Positions 30,069-38,888 of a stretch of DNA of 53,406 nt are shown here, in pieces. The notes beneath the pieces are model-generated. The model did no database searches. It saw nothing but the letters and a program-made list of their open reading frames with translations, and was not told where the DNA came from. Numbering within the stretch: the stretch's first letter is position 1; every line of letters begins with the position of its first letter. A program made the translations under genes and the position numbers. The stretch comes from Oscillospiraceae bacterium (GTDB lineage Bacteria > Bacillota > Clostridia > Oscillospirales > Oscillospiraceae), in assembly GCA_017621795.1 (NCBI GenBank), contig JAGASJ010000023.1:1-53406 (forward strand), read 5' to 3'.

Positions 30069-32429
30069 ATGGAAGAAAGAGAACTGGCTGCTTACGGGCT
30101 CACGGAGGAAGAGGCCCGTATTCGGCGACAGCAGGGAAAAGGCAATGTGGTTTCCGACAGCGGCGGAAAGAGCAGCAAGCAAATCATTGTAGAGCACCTG
30201 CTGACCTATTTTAACTTAGTATTTGGCGTACTGGCGGCACTGCTGATCATCAGCGGCTCCAACGTGAAAAATCTGACCTTTTTGGTGGTGGTCGTCATCA
30301 ATACCGCCATCGGTGCGGTGCAGCAGATTAAGGCAAAGCGGGCAGTGGAGAAGCTCACCTTGGTGGCCGCCCAAAAGGTCAATGTGCTGCGGGACGGACG
30401 ATGGATCAAGCTGCGGGATGATCTGCTGGTGGAGGGGGACGTGGTGTCTTTTTCCGCGGGGGATCAGATCTGCGCCGACGGCGAGGTGCTGTGGGGCAGC
30501 ATACAGGCAAACGAATCCCTACTCACCGGTGAATCCGATGCAGTGCATAAGCAAAGCGGCAGTGAGGTGCTTTCCGGCAGCTTCGTGCTCAGCGGTAAGG
30601 CGGCGGTCAGGCTGACCAACGTAGGCGATCAGGCTTTTGCCGCAAAGCTGGCAAGAGAGGCGAAAAAGGATCATCGGGCAACAAAGTCTGAGATGATGCG
30701 CTCCCTGGATAAGCTGATTCGGGTGCTGGGCATCATTTTGATCCCGGTGGGTCTGATTTTGTTTTACCATCAGAGCAGAGAACTGCACATGGCCTTCCGG
30801 CAAAACAGCGAAAAAACGGTTGCGGCACTGGTGGGTATGATCCCGGAGGGATTATATCTGCTGACCAGCCTGGCAATGGCCCGTTCGGCCATCAAGCTGA
30901 CGAAGCAGAAGGTGCTGGTACAGGATATGAACTGTATCGAGACCTTGTCCCGGGTGGATGTGCTGTGCGTGGATAAAACCGGCACCATTACAGAGCCGAC
31001 CATGGTGGCAGAGGAGGTCTATCCCGTTGGGGATACGGACCCGGAGGAGATCGAAGGGGTGCTTTGTGCCCTGTATGGCGGACGGGAGCCGGACAATGAT
31101 ACAGCCCGTGCCATCAACGAGCTTTTCCCCAACAGTAACGACTGGAAATGCGTGGAGTATATCCCGTTTGATTCTAAATACAAGTGGAGCGGCGGCGTGT
31201 TTGAAAACCACGGCAGCTACCTGGTGGGTGCGCCGGATCGGATCATGGGCGAGCGTTATGAGGAAGTACAGGAGTCTGTAGAGGCCTGGATCGACAAGGG
31301 CTTCCGTGTGCTTTTGGTGGCGCGCTACGACGGCGTGCTGAAAGCGCAGACCCCGGACGACAGAAATATGGTGCCTATGGCGCTGATCCTGCTGACCAAC
31401 CGTATCCGTGAAAATGCCCCCTCTACCTTCCGTTATTTCAAGGAGCAGGGGGTGACCATCAAGGTCATTTCCGGTGATAATCCCCGCACAGCCGCCGATG
31501 TGGCACAGCGGGCAGGCATTGAAAATGCCCGGCATTACATTGACGCCACCCGCCTGAAAACCAATGAGGAAATTTATCAGGCCGCGCAGGAGTATACTGT
31601 TTTTGGCCGTGTGACCCCGGAGATGAAAAAGAAGCTGGTCATTGCTCTGAAGCTGCAGGGGCATACTGTAGCTATGACCGGTGACGGTGTCAACGACGTG
31701 CTGGCGATGAAGCAGGCGGATTGCGCCATCTCCATGGCCAGCGGCTCTCAGGCGGCCAGTCAGGTGGCACGGCTGGTGCTCACCGATTCCGATTTTGGCG
31801 CAATGCCCGGCATTGTGGCAGAAGGCCGTCGGGTGATCAACAATATACAGCGGGCGGCAACATTGTTTTTGGTGAAAAACATTTTGTCCCTGACGCTGGC
31901 ACTGGCCTGTGTGATCGGCGGCTGGATCTATCCATTCGAGCCGATCCAAATGACCCTGATCTCCAGCCTGACCATTGGGCTTCCCGGCTTCTTCCTGGCA
32001 ATGGAGCCCAATTACGAACGGGTGAGAGGGCGTTTCCTGCCTACAGTCTTGCGGCAGGCGCTTCCCGGCGGACTGACGGATTTCATTGTATCGGCTTTGG
32101 CCTGTGCGATGATCAGTGCCTTTAAGCTCCCTGCGCAGGACGCGGGCACAGTGTGTACAGCGGTGCTGTCCGGCGTGGCGCTTTTGGTGCTGTATAAGGT
32201 GTGCACACCCTTTGACCGTTTCCGCAAATTTGTGTGGGGCGCGGTGGCGGCGGCCCTGCTGGGATGCTTTATTCTGATCCCCAAATTCTTCAGCCTGAGA
32301 TTTACGAATACCAAGTCGATCCTGGTGCTGCTGGCGGCGCTGATCATGGTGCCTACGGTGTTTTACAGCCTGCAATGGCTGTTCTCCCAGTGGGATAAGC
32401 TGGTAGATTGGATCAGACGGAAAAAATAA
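30069..32429 (+). CDS. Cation-transporting P-type ATPase
   Basis: A 786-residue membrane pump. Actuator loop LLTGESDAV is near 151-158, the phosphorylated Asp in DKTGT near 302, and the hinge GDGVND near 538. Helix M4 has GMIPEGLYLLTS. There is no N-terminal heavy-metal domain, so it is not a copper or zinc P1B pump. The compact nucleotide-binding domain and the C-terminal six-helix block (SLTIGLPGFFLAMEPN) resemble the CtpE-like group, where calcium has been proposed; the ion remains unproven. It is co-directional with thiN and the ARH-fold gene 23 bases downstream. Confidence 0.92.
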   Translation: MEERELAAYGLTEEEARIRRQQGKGNVVSDSGGKSSKQIIVEHLLTYFNLVFGVLAALLIISGSNVKNLTFLVVVVINTAIGAVQQIKAKRAVEKLTLVAAQKVNVLRDGRWIKLRDDLLVEGDVVSFSAGDQICADGEVLWGSIQANESLLTGESDAVHKQSGSEVLSGSFVLSGKAAVRLTNVGDQAFAAKLAREAKKDHRATKSEMMRSLDKLIRVLGIILIPVGLILFYHQSRELHMAFRQNSEKTVAALVGMIPEGLYLLTSLAMARSAIKLTKQKVLVQDMNCIETLSRVDVLCVDKTGTITEPTMVAEEVYPVGDTDPEEIEGVLCALYGGREPDNDTARAINELFPNSNDWKCVEYIPFDSKYKWSGGVFENHGSYLVGAPDRIMGERYEEVQESVEAWIDKGFRVLLVARYDGVLKAQTPDDRNMVPMALILLTNRIRENAPSTFRYFKEQGVTIKVISGDNPRTAADVAQRAGIENARHYIDATRLKTNEEIYQAAQEYTVFGRVTPEMKKKLVIALKLQGHTVAMTGDGVNDVLAMKQADCAISMASGSQAASQVARLVLTDSDFGAMPGIVAEGRRVINNIQRAATLFLVKNILSLTLALACVIGGWIYPFEPIQMTLISSLTIGLPGFFLAMEPNYERVRGRFLPTVLRQALPGGLTDFIVSALACAMISAFKLPAQDAGTVCTAVLSGVALLVLYKVCTPFDRFRKFVWGAVAAALLGCFILIPKFFSLRFTNTKSILVLLAALIMVPTVFYSLQWLFSQWDKLVDWIRRKK

Positions 32430-32452
32430 CGAGAGAGAAATGAGGTACAGCC

Positions 32453-33547
32453 ATGGATGAACGGGTCAGTATTTGCCGCGGATGCCTGCTGGGTATTGCA
32501 GTGGGCGATGCCATGGGGCACATTGTGGACGAAAAAAGCTGGTCGGAGATCCGGGAGGATTACGGTCCAAACGGCCTTTTGGGATACGACCTGGTCAACG
32601 GCTGTGCCGCCGGTTCTTCCTATACCCAAACGGCCACCTTTGTAACCAACGGTCTGCTTTTGGCGGTGACCAGGGGGAAGCCGGAGCTGTATTTGCGGTA
32701 TGTGGGCCTGTCCCTGCGGGAATGGGCACGGGCGCAGCATTTTCCCCGGGATCCGGAGCGGTCTTATTGCTGGGTCGCAAAGATCCCGCAGATGCGGGTG
32801 CGCAAATGTAAAGACAGCCGAATGCTGGATGCACTGCGTTTTCCGGAGCTGGGCAGTATGGAACGCCCCTCCAACCGTGCCGCCACACCCGGCGGTCTGA
32901 CCGGTGGAATGATGGCGGGACTGGTGTGCAACGGACGGAATCTGCCTCGGGACGGGGCGGTGCATTTGGGCGCGAAGATCGTGGCGCTGACCCACGGCGA
33001 CCCGGAGACCTGGTTTGCAGGCAGTGTGCTCTGCCAGGTGATTGCAGACCTGGCACAGCGGGAGGAAAAACCGCTGAAAGAGGTCTTTTTGGACAGCATC
33101 CAAAAGATGCAGGATGCTTTCGGTGCAGACCATCCCCAGGCAAACACCTTGGCAGATGGGCTGAGAAGGGCAATTTGCAAGGCACAGCAGACCGAGGAGG
33201 ACCACCGTGCTGTGATGGAGGCGTTTTGCTGTGAGACGGCGGCGCAGTGCTTGGGCGCGGCGATGTATGCCTGTCTGACTGCGGAGCACGACTTTGACAG
33301 CGCCCTGATCCTGGCGGTGAACCACTCCGGACGCAGTGCGGCAGTGGGTGCCATCGTAGGCGGCATTTTAGGCACCTGTATGGGTGCGGAGGCGTTGCCG
33401 GAATTTTATATGGAGAGTCTGGAGCCGGCTTCTGTTTTGGAGGAGCTGACAGGGGACCTGGCTGTGGGCAGTCCCACTGCCGGACTTTTTGACGATGACT
33501 GGGATCACAAGTATGTGCAGGGTTTACCGTTAGCCAACCACGGATGA
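32453..33547 (+). CDS. ADP-ribosylglycohydrolase-fold protein lacking metal ligands
   Basis: Family call: the N-terminal GCLLGIAVGDAMG, the middle LTHGDPETWFAGSVLCQVI and the C-terminal LAVNHSGRSAAVGAIVGGIL follow the DraG/ARH all-helical fold (364 residues). Active members bind two magnesium ions through T-D-D in the first half and an NHSGDSDS-type motif near the end. Here the first reads SSYTQTATF and the second NHSGRSAA, so the aspartates are replaced. It is therefore probably not a hydrolase and may be a binding or regulatory pseudo-enzyme. A GAGG site precedes ATG; it lies 23 bases after the P-type ATPase gene. Confidence 0.85.
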   Translation: MDERVSICRGCLLGIAVGDAMGHIVDEKSWSEIREDYGPNGLLGYDLVNGCAAGSSYTQTATFVTNGLLLAVTRGKPELYLRYVGLSLREWARAQHFPRDPERSYCWVAKIPQMRVRKCKDSRMLDALRFPELGSMERPSNRAATPGGLTGGMMAGLVCNGRNLPRDGAVHLGAKIVALTHGDPETWFAGSVLCQVIADLAQREEKPLKEVFLDSIQKMQDAFGADHPQANTLADGLRRAICKAQQTEEDHRAVMEAFCCETAAQCLGAAMYACLTAEHDFDSALILAVNHSGRSAAVGAIVGGILGTCMGAEALPEFYMESLEPASVLEELTGDLAVGSPTAGLFDDDWDHKYVQGLPLANHG

Positions 33548-33650
33548 TATTTGTGACCGTGACGCAGGCGTTTTTCTGCGGTGCAGGTAAGAAAAAGTCA
33601 AAAAAAGCAATTATTTGCGTAAAAAATATAAAATTGATGGCAAAAACCTC

Positions 33651-33679
33651 TTGCAAAACGGATAAACAGGTGCTATAAT
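33651..33679 (+). promoter_or_regulatory. Sigma-A promoter of the rimP-nusA-infB operon
   Basis: TTGCAA (33651-33656), 17-base spacer, perfect TATAAT (33674-33679). The predicted start near 33686 gives a leader of about 66 bases. Confidence 0.8.
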
Positions 33680-33705
33680 GAGAAACGATAGTATTGACAT
33701 TCAGG

Positions 33706-33730
33706 AGAGAGGGGCGCGCCCCTCTCTTTT
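33706..33730 (+). terminator. Attenuator-like hairpin in the rimP leader
   Basis: A perfect 22-base palindrome (centre CGCG, arms AGAGAGGGG/CCCCTCTCT) followed by TTTT, lying between the operon promoter and the rimP start. It looks like an intrinsic terminator that must be read through, a plausible autoregulation point for NusA. Confidence 0.7.
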
Positions 33731-33752
33731 ATGTTGAAATGAGGAGATTTTT

Positions 33753-34205
33753 GTGAAGGTAACAGAGATTGTCACAGCTTTTGCCCAACCCATCGTGGAA
33801 GAAATGGGCTGCAGCTTGTGGGATGTGGAGTATGTGCGGGAAGGCAGTGAGCGTTTTCTGCGGGTCTACATCGACAAAGCAGGCGGGGTAAACATCAACG
33901 ACTGCGAGGCCGTTGCCCGTGCCATGGACCCCATTTTGGATGAGAAAGACCCCATTGCGGAAAGCTATCATTTCGAGGTTTGCTCCGCAGGTATTGAACG
34001 GGCACTGAAGCGCCCGCAGGATTTTGAACAGTTTATGGGAAGTCCCATTTTAATAAAACTGTACCGTCCCTATAACGGCCTTAAGGAGATCCCCGGTATT
34101 TTACGGGGCTATGAGGAAGGCCGCATCACCGTGGAGGCGGGAAAAGAAAGCATTACATTTGAAAAATCCCAGGTGGCGCTGTGCCGTCTGCGGGTAGAAT
34201 TCTAA
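33753..34205 (+). CDS. rimP: Ribosome maturation factor RimP
   Basis: Assists assembly of the 30S subunit. A 150-residue protein with the alpha/beta N-domain (VEEMGCSLWDVEYVREGSER, LRVYIDKAGGVNINDCE) and the SH3-like C-domain (VCSAGIERALKRPQDFEQFM onward). The start is GTG 33753, 7 bases after GAGGAG. First gene of the nusA-infB operon, as in most Bacillota. Confidence 0.97.
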   Translation: MKVTEIVTAFAQPIVEEMGCSLWDVEYVREGSERFLRVYIDKAGGVNINDCEAVARAMDPILDEKDPIAESYHFEVCSAGIERALKRPQDFEQFMGSPILIKLYRPYNGLKEIPGILRGYEEGRITVEAGKESITFEKSQVALCRLRVEF

Positions 34206-34223
34206 CGAGGAGGAATTATAGAG

Positions 34224-35327
34224 ATGGCAAGAGCCAAGAAGTCCGAAGCCCCCAAGGTGGATATCGGCGGAGAGATTTTCTCCAGCTTGCATGAACTGGA
34301 AAAGATGAAGGGTATTCCTGTGGAGTATATGGTGGAGCGCCTGACCCAGGCACTGACCAATGCCTACCGCAAGGATCGGGAAGACGATCGGGATATTCCC
34401 GCAGAGAACGTGGTAGTGGACCTGAGCGAAAAGGGTCTTTTTATGCACGTGGTAAAGACGGTGGTAGAGGAAGTGGAAGATCCCTCCACCCAAATGCACA
34501 TCGAGGCGGCAAAGAAGCTCAACCCCAATGTGTGCGTAGGTGAAAACATCCAGCTGCCTGTAGATTTCCAAAAGTTTGGCCGTATTGCCGCCATGACTGC
34601 CCGTCAGGTGGTGATTCAGGGCATCCGTGAGGCAGAACGGGGCGCAATGGCCGATAACTATTCCAATAAGTCCGCAGAATTGCTCACCGGTACGGTGCAG
34701 CAGGTGGGTATGGAAGGCGACCTGTTTGTGCGCATCGGCCAGGGTGCAGAGCAGGGCGACGGCATTTTGCCTGTTTCCGAGCAGATCGCCGGCGAAAGCT
34801 ATAAGGCAGGCGACCTGATCCGCGTATACGTTTTGGGCGTACAGCGGGTAAACCGCGGACCGATGATCAAGCTGTCCCGCACCCATCCCAATGTGGTGCG
34901 CCGCCTGTTTGAGCTGGAGACTCCGGAAATTGCAGACGGCACGGTGGAGATCCGCAACATTGCCCGTGAGCCCGGCTCCAGAAGCAAGATCGCTGTTCGT
35001 GCCACCGTGGAGGGCGTAGATCCTGTGGGTACCTGCGTTGGTCCCAGAGGCGGCCGTGTAAATGCGGTGGTGGAAGAGCTCCACGGCGAGAAGATCGACA
35101 TTATTGTTTGGAGCGAGGATCCCTGCGAGTATGTTCGCGCGGCACTGAGTCCCTCCGACGTGGTCAGTGTGACTCTGATCCCCGGCCAGAAGGCCTGTCG
35201 GGTCATTGTGCCGGACGACCAGCTCAGCCTTGCCATCGGCAAGGAGGGTCAAAATGCCCGTTTGGCCGCACGCCTGACCGGCTATAAGATCGACATTAAG
35301 CCTGAAAGTCAGGCAGAGCAAGAGTAA
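34224..35327 (+). CDS. nusA: Transcription termination/antitermination factor NusA
   Basis: Binds RNA polymerase and nascent RNA and controls pausing and termination. A 367-residue protein: N-terminal polymerase-binding domain (to ~125), S1 domain (about 135-200), then two KH domains with GTCVGPRGGRVNAV and LAIGKEGQNARLAARL. It lacks the acidic C-terminal repeats of E. coli NusA, as is usual in Bacillota. AGGAGG precedes ATG. Confidence 0.97.
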   Translation: MARAKKSEAPKVDIGGEIFSSLHELEKMKGIPVEYMVERLTQALTNAYRKDREDDRDIPAENVVVDLSEKGLFMHVVKTVVEEVEDPSTQMHIEAAKKLNPNVCVGENIQLPVDFQKFGRIAAMTARQVVIQGIREAERGAMADNYSNKSAELLTGTVQQVGMEGDLFVRIGQGAEQGDGILPVSEQIAGESYKAGDLIRVYVLGVQRVNRGPMIKLSRTHPNVVRRLFELETPEIADGTVEIRNIAREPGSRSKIAVRATVEGVDPVGTCVGPRGGRVNAVVEELHGEKIDIIVWSEDPCEYVRAALSPSDVVSVTLIPGQKACRVIVPDDQLSLAIGKEGQNARLAARLTGYKIDIKPESQAEQE

Positions 35328-35350
35328 AGACCGTAGAAAGGAGTAGCACA

Positions 35351-35623
35351 ATGCAGAAGAAGATCCCCATGCGGCAGTGTATGGGCTGTCGGGAGCGCAA
35401 AGCCAAAAAAGAGATGATTCGCGTTGTGCGAACCACGGAAAATACGGTATGTCTGGATTTTTCCGGCAAGCTGAACGGGCGGGGCGCTTATATTTGCCCG
35501 GATCCGATGTGCCTGGCAAAGGCCCGCAAGGCCAACAGCCTGGCAAGAAGCCTGGAAACGGAAATTCCGGAAGAGGTTTATGACCGACTGAACAAGGAAT
35601 TGGAGGGATACGCCCGTGGATAA
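35351..35623 (+). CDS. ylxR: YlxR family RNA-binding protein (RnpM)
   Basis: A small nucleic-acid-binding protein, 90 residues, with MRQCMGCRERKAKKEMIRVV and GRGAYICPDPMCLAKA as family signatures. The Bacillus homologue RnpM modulates RNase P. It ends inside the start of ylxQ (8-base overlap), so translation is coupled. Confidence 0.94.
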   Translation: MQKKIPMRQCMGCRERKAKKEMIRVVRTTENTVCLDFSGKLNGRGAYICPDPMCLAKARKANSLARSLETEIPEEVYDRLNKELEGYARG

Positions 35624-36050
35624 GGCATTAGGGTATCTGTCCTTGGCCCGTAAGGCAGGCCGTGTGGAGCTGGGTGAAGAGCCTGTAGGCGCTGCGGCAA
35701 GAGCCCATCACGCGCGGCTTTTGGTGGTGGCTTGCGATGCCTCCGACCATACCTGGCGCAGAGCCAAAAGCTTCGTGCAGGGCACAGACCAGCAATGCCT
35801 GAAAGTGCCTTACACCAAGCAGGAGCTGGGGCAGGCCACAGGCCGTACCGAGCTGGCACTGGCGGCACTGACCGATCCCAGTATGGCGGTTGCTTTTGTA
35901 AAAGCGCTGGAAAACCCGGAAAAGTATACCGAGGTTTTGGAAAAGCTGACGCAGAAGGCGCAGAGGATCGAGGCACGTCAAAAAGAGGCAAAGGCCCACC
36001 TGAAGAATGTGAAAAAAGGCCAATTCCGTCGTAAACCCAAGGTCAAATGA
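35616..36050 (+). CDS. ylxQ: L7Ae-family ribosomal protein-like (YlxQ)
   Basis: A 144-residue protein; the first ~100 residues are an L7Ae/L30e-type RNA-binding domain (YLSLARKAGRVELGEEPV, ARLLVVACDASDHTW), probably binding kink-turn RNA. The lysine-rich tail of about 40 residues is longer than in Bacillus YlxQ. The start is GTG 35616 with GGAGG 9 bases upstream, within the ylxR end. Confidence 0.92.
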   Translation: MDKALGYLSLARKAGRVELGEEPVGAAARAHHARLLVVACDASDHTWRRAKSFVQGTDQQCLKVPYTKQELGQATGRTELALAALTDPSMAVAFVKALENPEKYTEVLEKLTQKAQRIEARQKEAKAHLKNVKKGQFRRKPKVK

Positions 36051-36070
36051 GTATGGAGGTGCGTTAATAT

Positions 36071-38440
36071 ATGAGTTTAGTGAAGTATCGTGTAAAAGAA
36101 GTAGCCGCGGACTTTGGCGTTCCTGCCAAGGAAATTGCGGAGATTATGGGCAAGTTTTTTGAAAAGCCCAAGTCCAACACCCAGGTGCTCACCGATGAAG
36201 AGCTGGACGTGGTGTTTGACTATATGACCCAAAGCCACCAGATCGACTCTTTGGAGCAGGTTTTCGCCGTCAAGCCCAAGGAAGAGCCCAAGGCAGAAGC
36301 ACCCAAGGAAGAGCCGAAGCAGGAGGCAAAGGAAGCACCCAAGGAGGAAGCACCCAAGCAGCAGACTGCGCCCAAGGCCGCAAAGCCTCAGGAGGCACCT
36401 GCAAAGGCGGAGGCACCTGCAAAGCCCCAAAAGCCCGCAGAGCCGGAGCGCAAGCGGGAGCGCCGTGTGGTGGATACCTCTGCGGTGCAGGTAAACAGCG
36501 CCCGTTTTGACGACCGTGTGGACAATTTGGTGTCGGAGCGTATGCAAAATTACGCCGGCGGCAAGCAGCGCATCGGCAAAAAGGGTCAGCAGCAGAACAA
36601 GAAGGACAATAAGTTTGTCAAGGGCAACAAGGCCAAAAACGAGGCCGAGGAGAAGATGCGCCGTCTGCAGATGGAGGTGGCCCGCAAAGCACCGGTTACC
36701 GTCAAGATCCCTGAGGAGATCACGGTGGGCGAACTGGCTTCCCGCATGAAGAAGACTGCAGGCGAAGTGATCAAGTGCCTGATGAAGAACGGTGTTTTGG
36801 CCGCCATCAACCAGGCGATCGACTTTGATACCGCGGAATTTGTGGCTACCGAAATGGGCTGCAAGGTGGAAAAGGAGATCACTGTTACCATCGAAGAGCG
36901 CATTATTGACGACCACGTGGACAATGCCGACGAGCTTCAGACCCGTGCACCGGTTGTAGTAGTTATGGGTCACGTTGACCACGGTAAGACCTCCACCTTG
37001 GACGCCATCCGTCAGACCAGTGTCACTGCCGGTGAGGCCGGCGGCATCACCCAGCACATCGGCGCTTATACCGTGGATGTGAACGGCAGTATGGTCACCT
37101 TCCTGGATACCCCCGGTCACGCCGCCTTTACCTCTATGCGTGCCCGTGGCGCAAAGTCTACCGATATTGCGATTTTGGTGGTTGCCGCCGATGACGGCAT
37201 TATGCCCCAGACGGTGGAATCCATCAATCACGCCAAGGCTGCCGAAGTGCCCATTATCGTGGCCATCAACAAGATGGATAAGCCCACGGCAAATCCCGAT
37301 AAGATCAAGGAACAGCTGACCAAGTACGACCTGATCCCCGAAGAATGGGGCGGCGATACGATCATCGTGCCCATCTCCGCAAAGACCGGAATGGGTCTGC
37401 AGGAGCTGCTGGAAATGGTGCTTTTGACTGCGGAAGTGCAGGAGCTGAAGGCCAATCCTAACCGCCGCGCCAAGGGTACGGTTATCGAGGCCCGTTTGGA
37501 TAAGACCCGCGGACCCATTGCCACCTTGCTGGTGCAAAACGGCACACTGAAGCAGGGCGACATCGTCATTGCCGGTACTTCCGTAGGCCGTGTGCGTGTA
37601 ATGACCAACGACAAGGGCCGCACCGTAAAAACCGCAGGTCCTTCTGTGCCGGTAGAGATCACCGGCTTGGCAGAAGCACCTGTGCCCGGTGACGAGTTTA
37701 ATGCTGTTACGGACGAACGTATGGCCCGTGAGCTGGTGGAGCAGCGCAAGCAGGCACAAAAGGATGCCGCCGCCAACGCAATGACCAAGGTGACCCTGGA
37801 TAACCTGTTTGCCAAGATGCAGGAAGGTCAGATGAAGGAACTGCCCCTGATCGTGAAGGCAGACGTACAGGGCTCTGCAGAAGCGCTGAAGGCGTCCCTG
37901 GAGAAGATCTCCAACGAAGAGGTCCGGGTCCGCGTGATTCATACCGGCGTAGGTGCCATCAACGAATCGGATATTCTGCTGGCTTCCACTGCCGGTGCCA
38001 TCGTGGTGGGCTTTAACGTCCGTCCCGATGCAGGCGCACAGGCAAGCGCACAGAGAACCGATGTGGATATGCGCTTCTACCGTGTGATCTACGATGCCAT
38101 CGACGAGATCGAGGCGGCAATGAAGGGTATGCTGGCGCCCAAGTTTGAGGAAGTCATCATCGGTCACGCCGAGGTGCGTATGACCTATAAGGTCTCCTCT
38201 GTGGGCACCATTGCCGGCTGTATGGTCAAGGACGGCAAGGTGGCAAGAGACGCACAGGTGCGTGTCCTGCGTGACAACATTGTGATCCATCAGGGCGAGG
38301 TGGGCTCTTTGCAGCGCTTTAAGGATGCGGCAAAGGAAGTTACCACCGGCTACGAATGCGGTATGAGCATTCTCAAGTTTAACGACATCAAGGAAGGCGA
38401 TATTTTCGAGTGCTTCCAGATGCAGGAGATCAAGCAGTAA
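36071..38440 (+). CDS. infB: Translation initiation factor IF-2
   Basis: A GTPase that brings initiator tRNA to the ribosome. A 789-residue protein: a short IF2_N domain (1-55), a low-complexity Lys/Pro/Glu/Ala stretch (about 75-140) with repeated PKEE/APK units, a second IF2_N domain (about 215-265), the GTP domain with GHVDHGKTS at ~300, DTPGH and NKMD, then domains II-IV. GGAGGTG precedes ATG 36071. The repeated Lys-Glu linker is lineage-specific. Confidence 0.98.
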   Translation: MSLVKYRVKEVAADFGVPAKEIAEIMGKFFEKPKSNTQVLTDEELDVVFDYMTQSHQIDSLEQVFAVKPKEEPKAEAPKEEPKQEAKEAPKEEAPKQQTAPKAAKPQEAPAKAEAPAKPQKPAEPERKRERRVVDTSAVQVNSARFDDRVDNLVSERMQNYAGGKQRIGKKGQQQNKKDNKFVKGNKAKNEAEEKMRRLQMEVARKAPVTVKIPEEITVGELASRMKKTAGEVIKCLMKNGVLAAINQAIDFDTAEFVATEMGCKVEKEITVTIEERIIDDHVDNADELQTRAPVVVVMGHVDHGKTSTLDAIRQTSVTAGEAGGITQHIGAYTVDVNGSMVTFLDTPGHAAFTSMRARGAKSTDIAILVVAADDGIMPQTVESINHAKAAEVPIIVAINKMDKPTANPDKIKEQLTKYDLIPEEWGGDTIIVPISAKTGMGLQELLEMVLLTAEVQELKANPNRRAKGTVIEARLDKTRGPIATLLVQNGTLKQGDIVIAGTSVGRVRVMTNDKGRTVKTAGPSVPVEITGLAEAPVPGDEFNAVTDERMARELVEQRKQAQKDAAANAMTKVTLDNLFAKMQEGQMKELPLIVKADVQGSAEALKASLEKISNEEVRVRVIHTGVGAINESDILLASTAGAIVVGFNVRPDAGAQASAQRTDVDMRFYRVIYDAIDEIEAAMKGMLAPKFEEVIIGHAEVRMTYKVSSVGTIAGCMVKDGKVARDAQVRVLRDNIVIHQGEVGSLQRFKDAAKEVTTGYECGMSILKFNDIKEGDIFECFQMQEIKQ

Positions 38441-38457
38441 TTACCATTTGATTCCGT

Positions 38458-38487
38458 GGGCGTGTTGCAACAAAAAGCAACACGCCC
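38458..38487 (+). promoter_or_regulatory. Intercistronic hairpin between infB and rbfA
   Basis: GGGCGTGTTGC/GCAACACGCCC (11 bp, loop AACAAAAA) with no U-tract afterwards. The stem is identical to the terminator at 23735-23759. Here it probably acts as an mRNA-stability or processing element rather than a stop. Confidence 0.6.
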
Positions 38488-38522
38488 ATTGGAGATATCA
38501 ACGCTTTTAAGGAGGAGCGAAA

Positions 38523-38888
38523 ATGGCTTCTAACAGGATCGGAAGAATCAATGAGGAGATCCAGAAGGAATTATCCTCTGCAATTCGGAATTTAAAAGAC
38601 CCGCGGGTGCAAAACACCATGATCTCCATTACCCACGTGGAGGCAACGCCGGATCTGCGGTATGCCAAGGTGTATGTAAGCTTTTTGGAGGAACAAAAGG
38701 CAGCCGATGCCATGAAGGGCTTAAAGTCTGCCGGCGGCTATCTTCGTCGGGAGCTGGGCAGCGCCCTGAATTTGCGCTATACCCCCGAGCTGGTATGGGC
38801 GCTGGACGATTCCATCACCTACGGCGCAAAAATGCTGAAGCTCATCAACTCTTTAGAGGTACAAAAAGATGACGATGACCAGGCTTGA
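38523..38888 (+). CDS. rbfA: Ribosome-binding factor A
   Basis: Helps mature the 16S rRNA 5' region in the 30S subunit. A 121-residue KH-like protein; signatures RINEEIQKELSSAI, DPRVQNTMISITHVEATPDL and AKVYVSFLE are clear. AAGGAGG lies 7 bases before ATG. Its end overlaps nrnA by 20 bases. Confidence 0.97.
   Translation: MASNRIGRINEEIQKELSSAIRNLKDPRVQNTMISITHVEATPDLRYAKVYVSFLEEQKAADAMKGLKSAGGYLRRELGSALNLRYTPELVWALDDSITYGAKMLKLINSLEVQKDDDDQA

Noticed and set aside
30852-32375. 507-codon open frame on the minus strand opposite the P-type ATPase
   Set aside because: Antisense to an intact pump gene; no domain, no ribosome site.
36077-38290. 737-codon open frame on the minus strand opposite infB
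   Set aside because: Shadow of the codon bias of infB; the protein is a repetitive His/Leu/Cys mixture with no family features.
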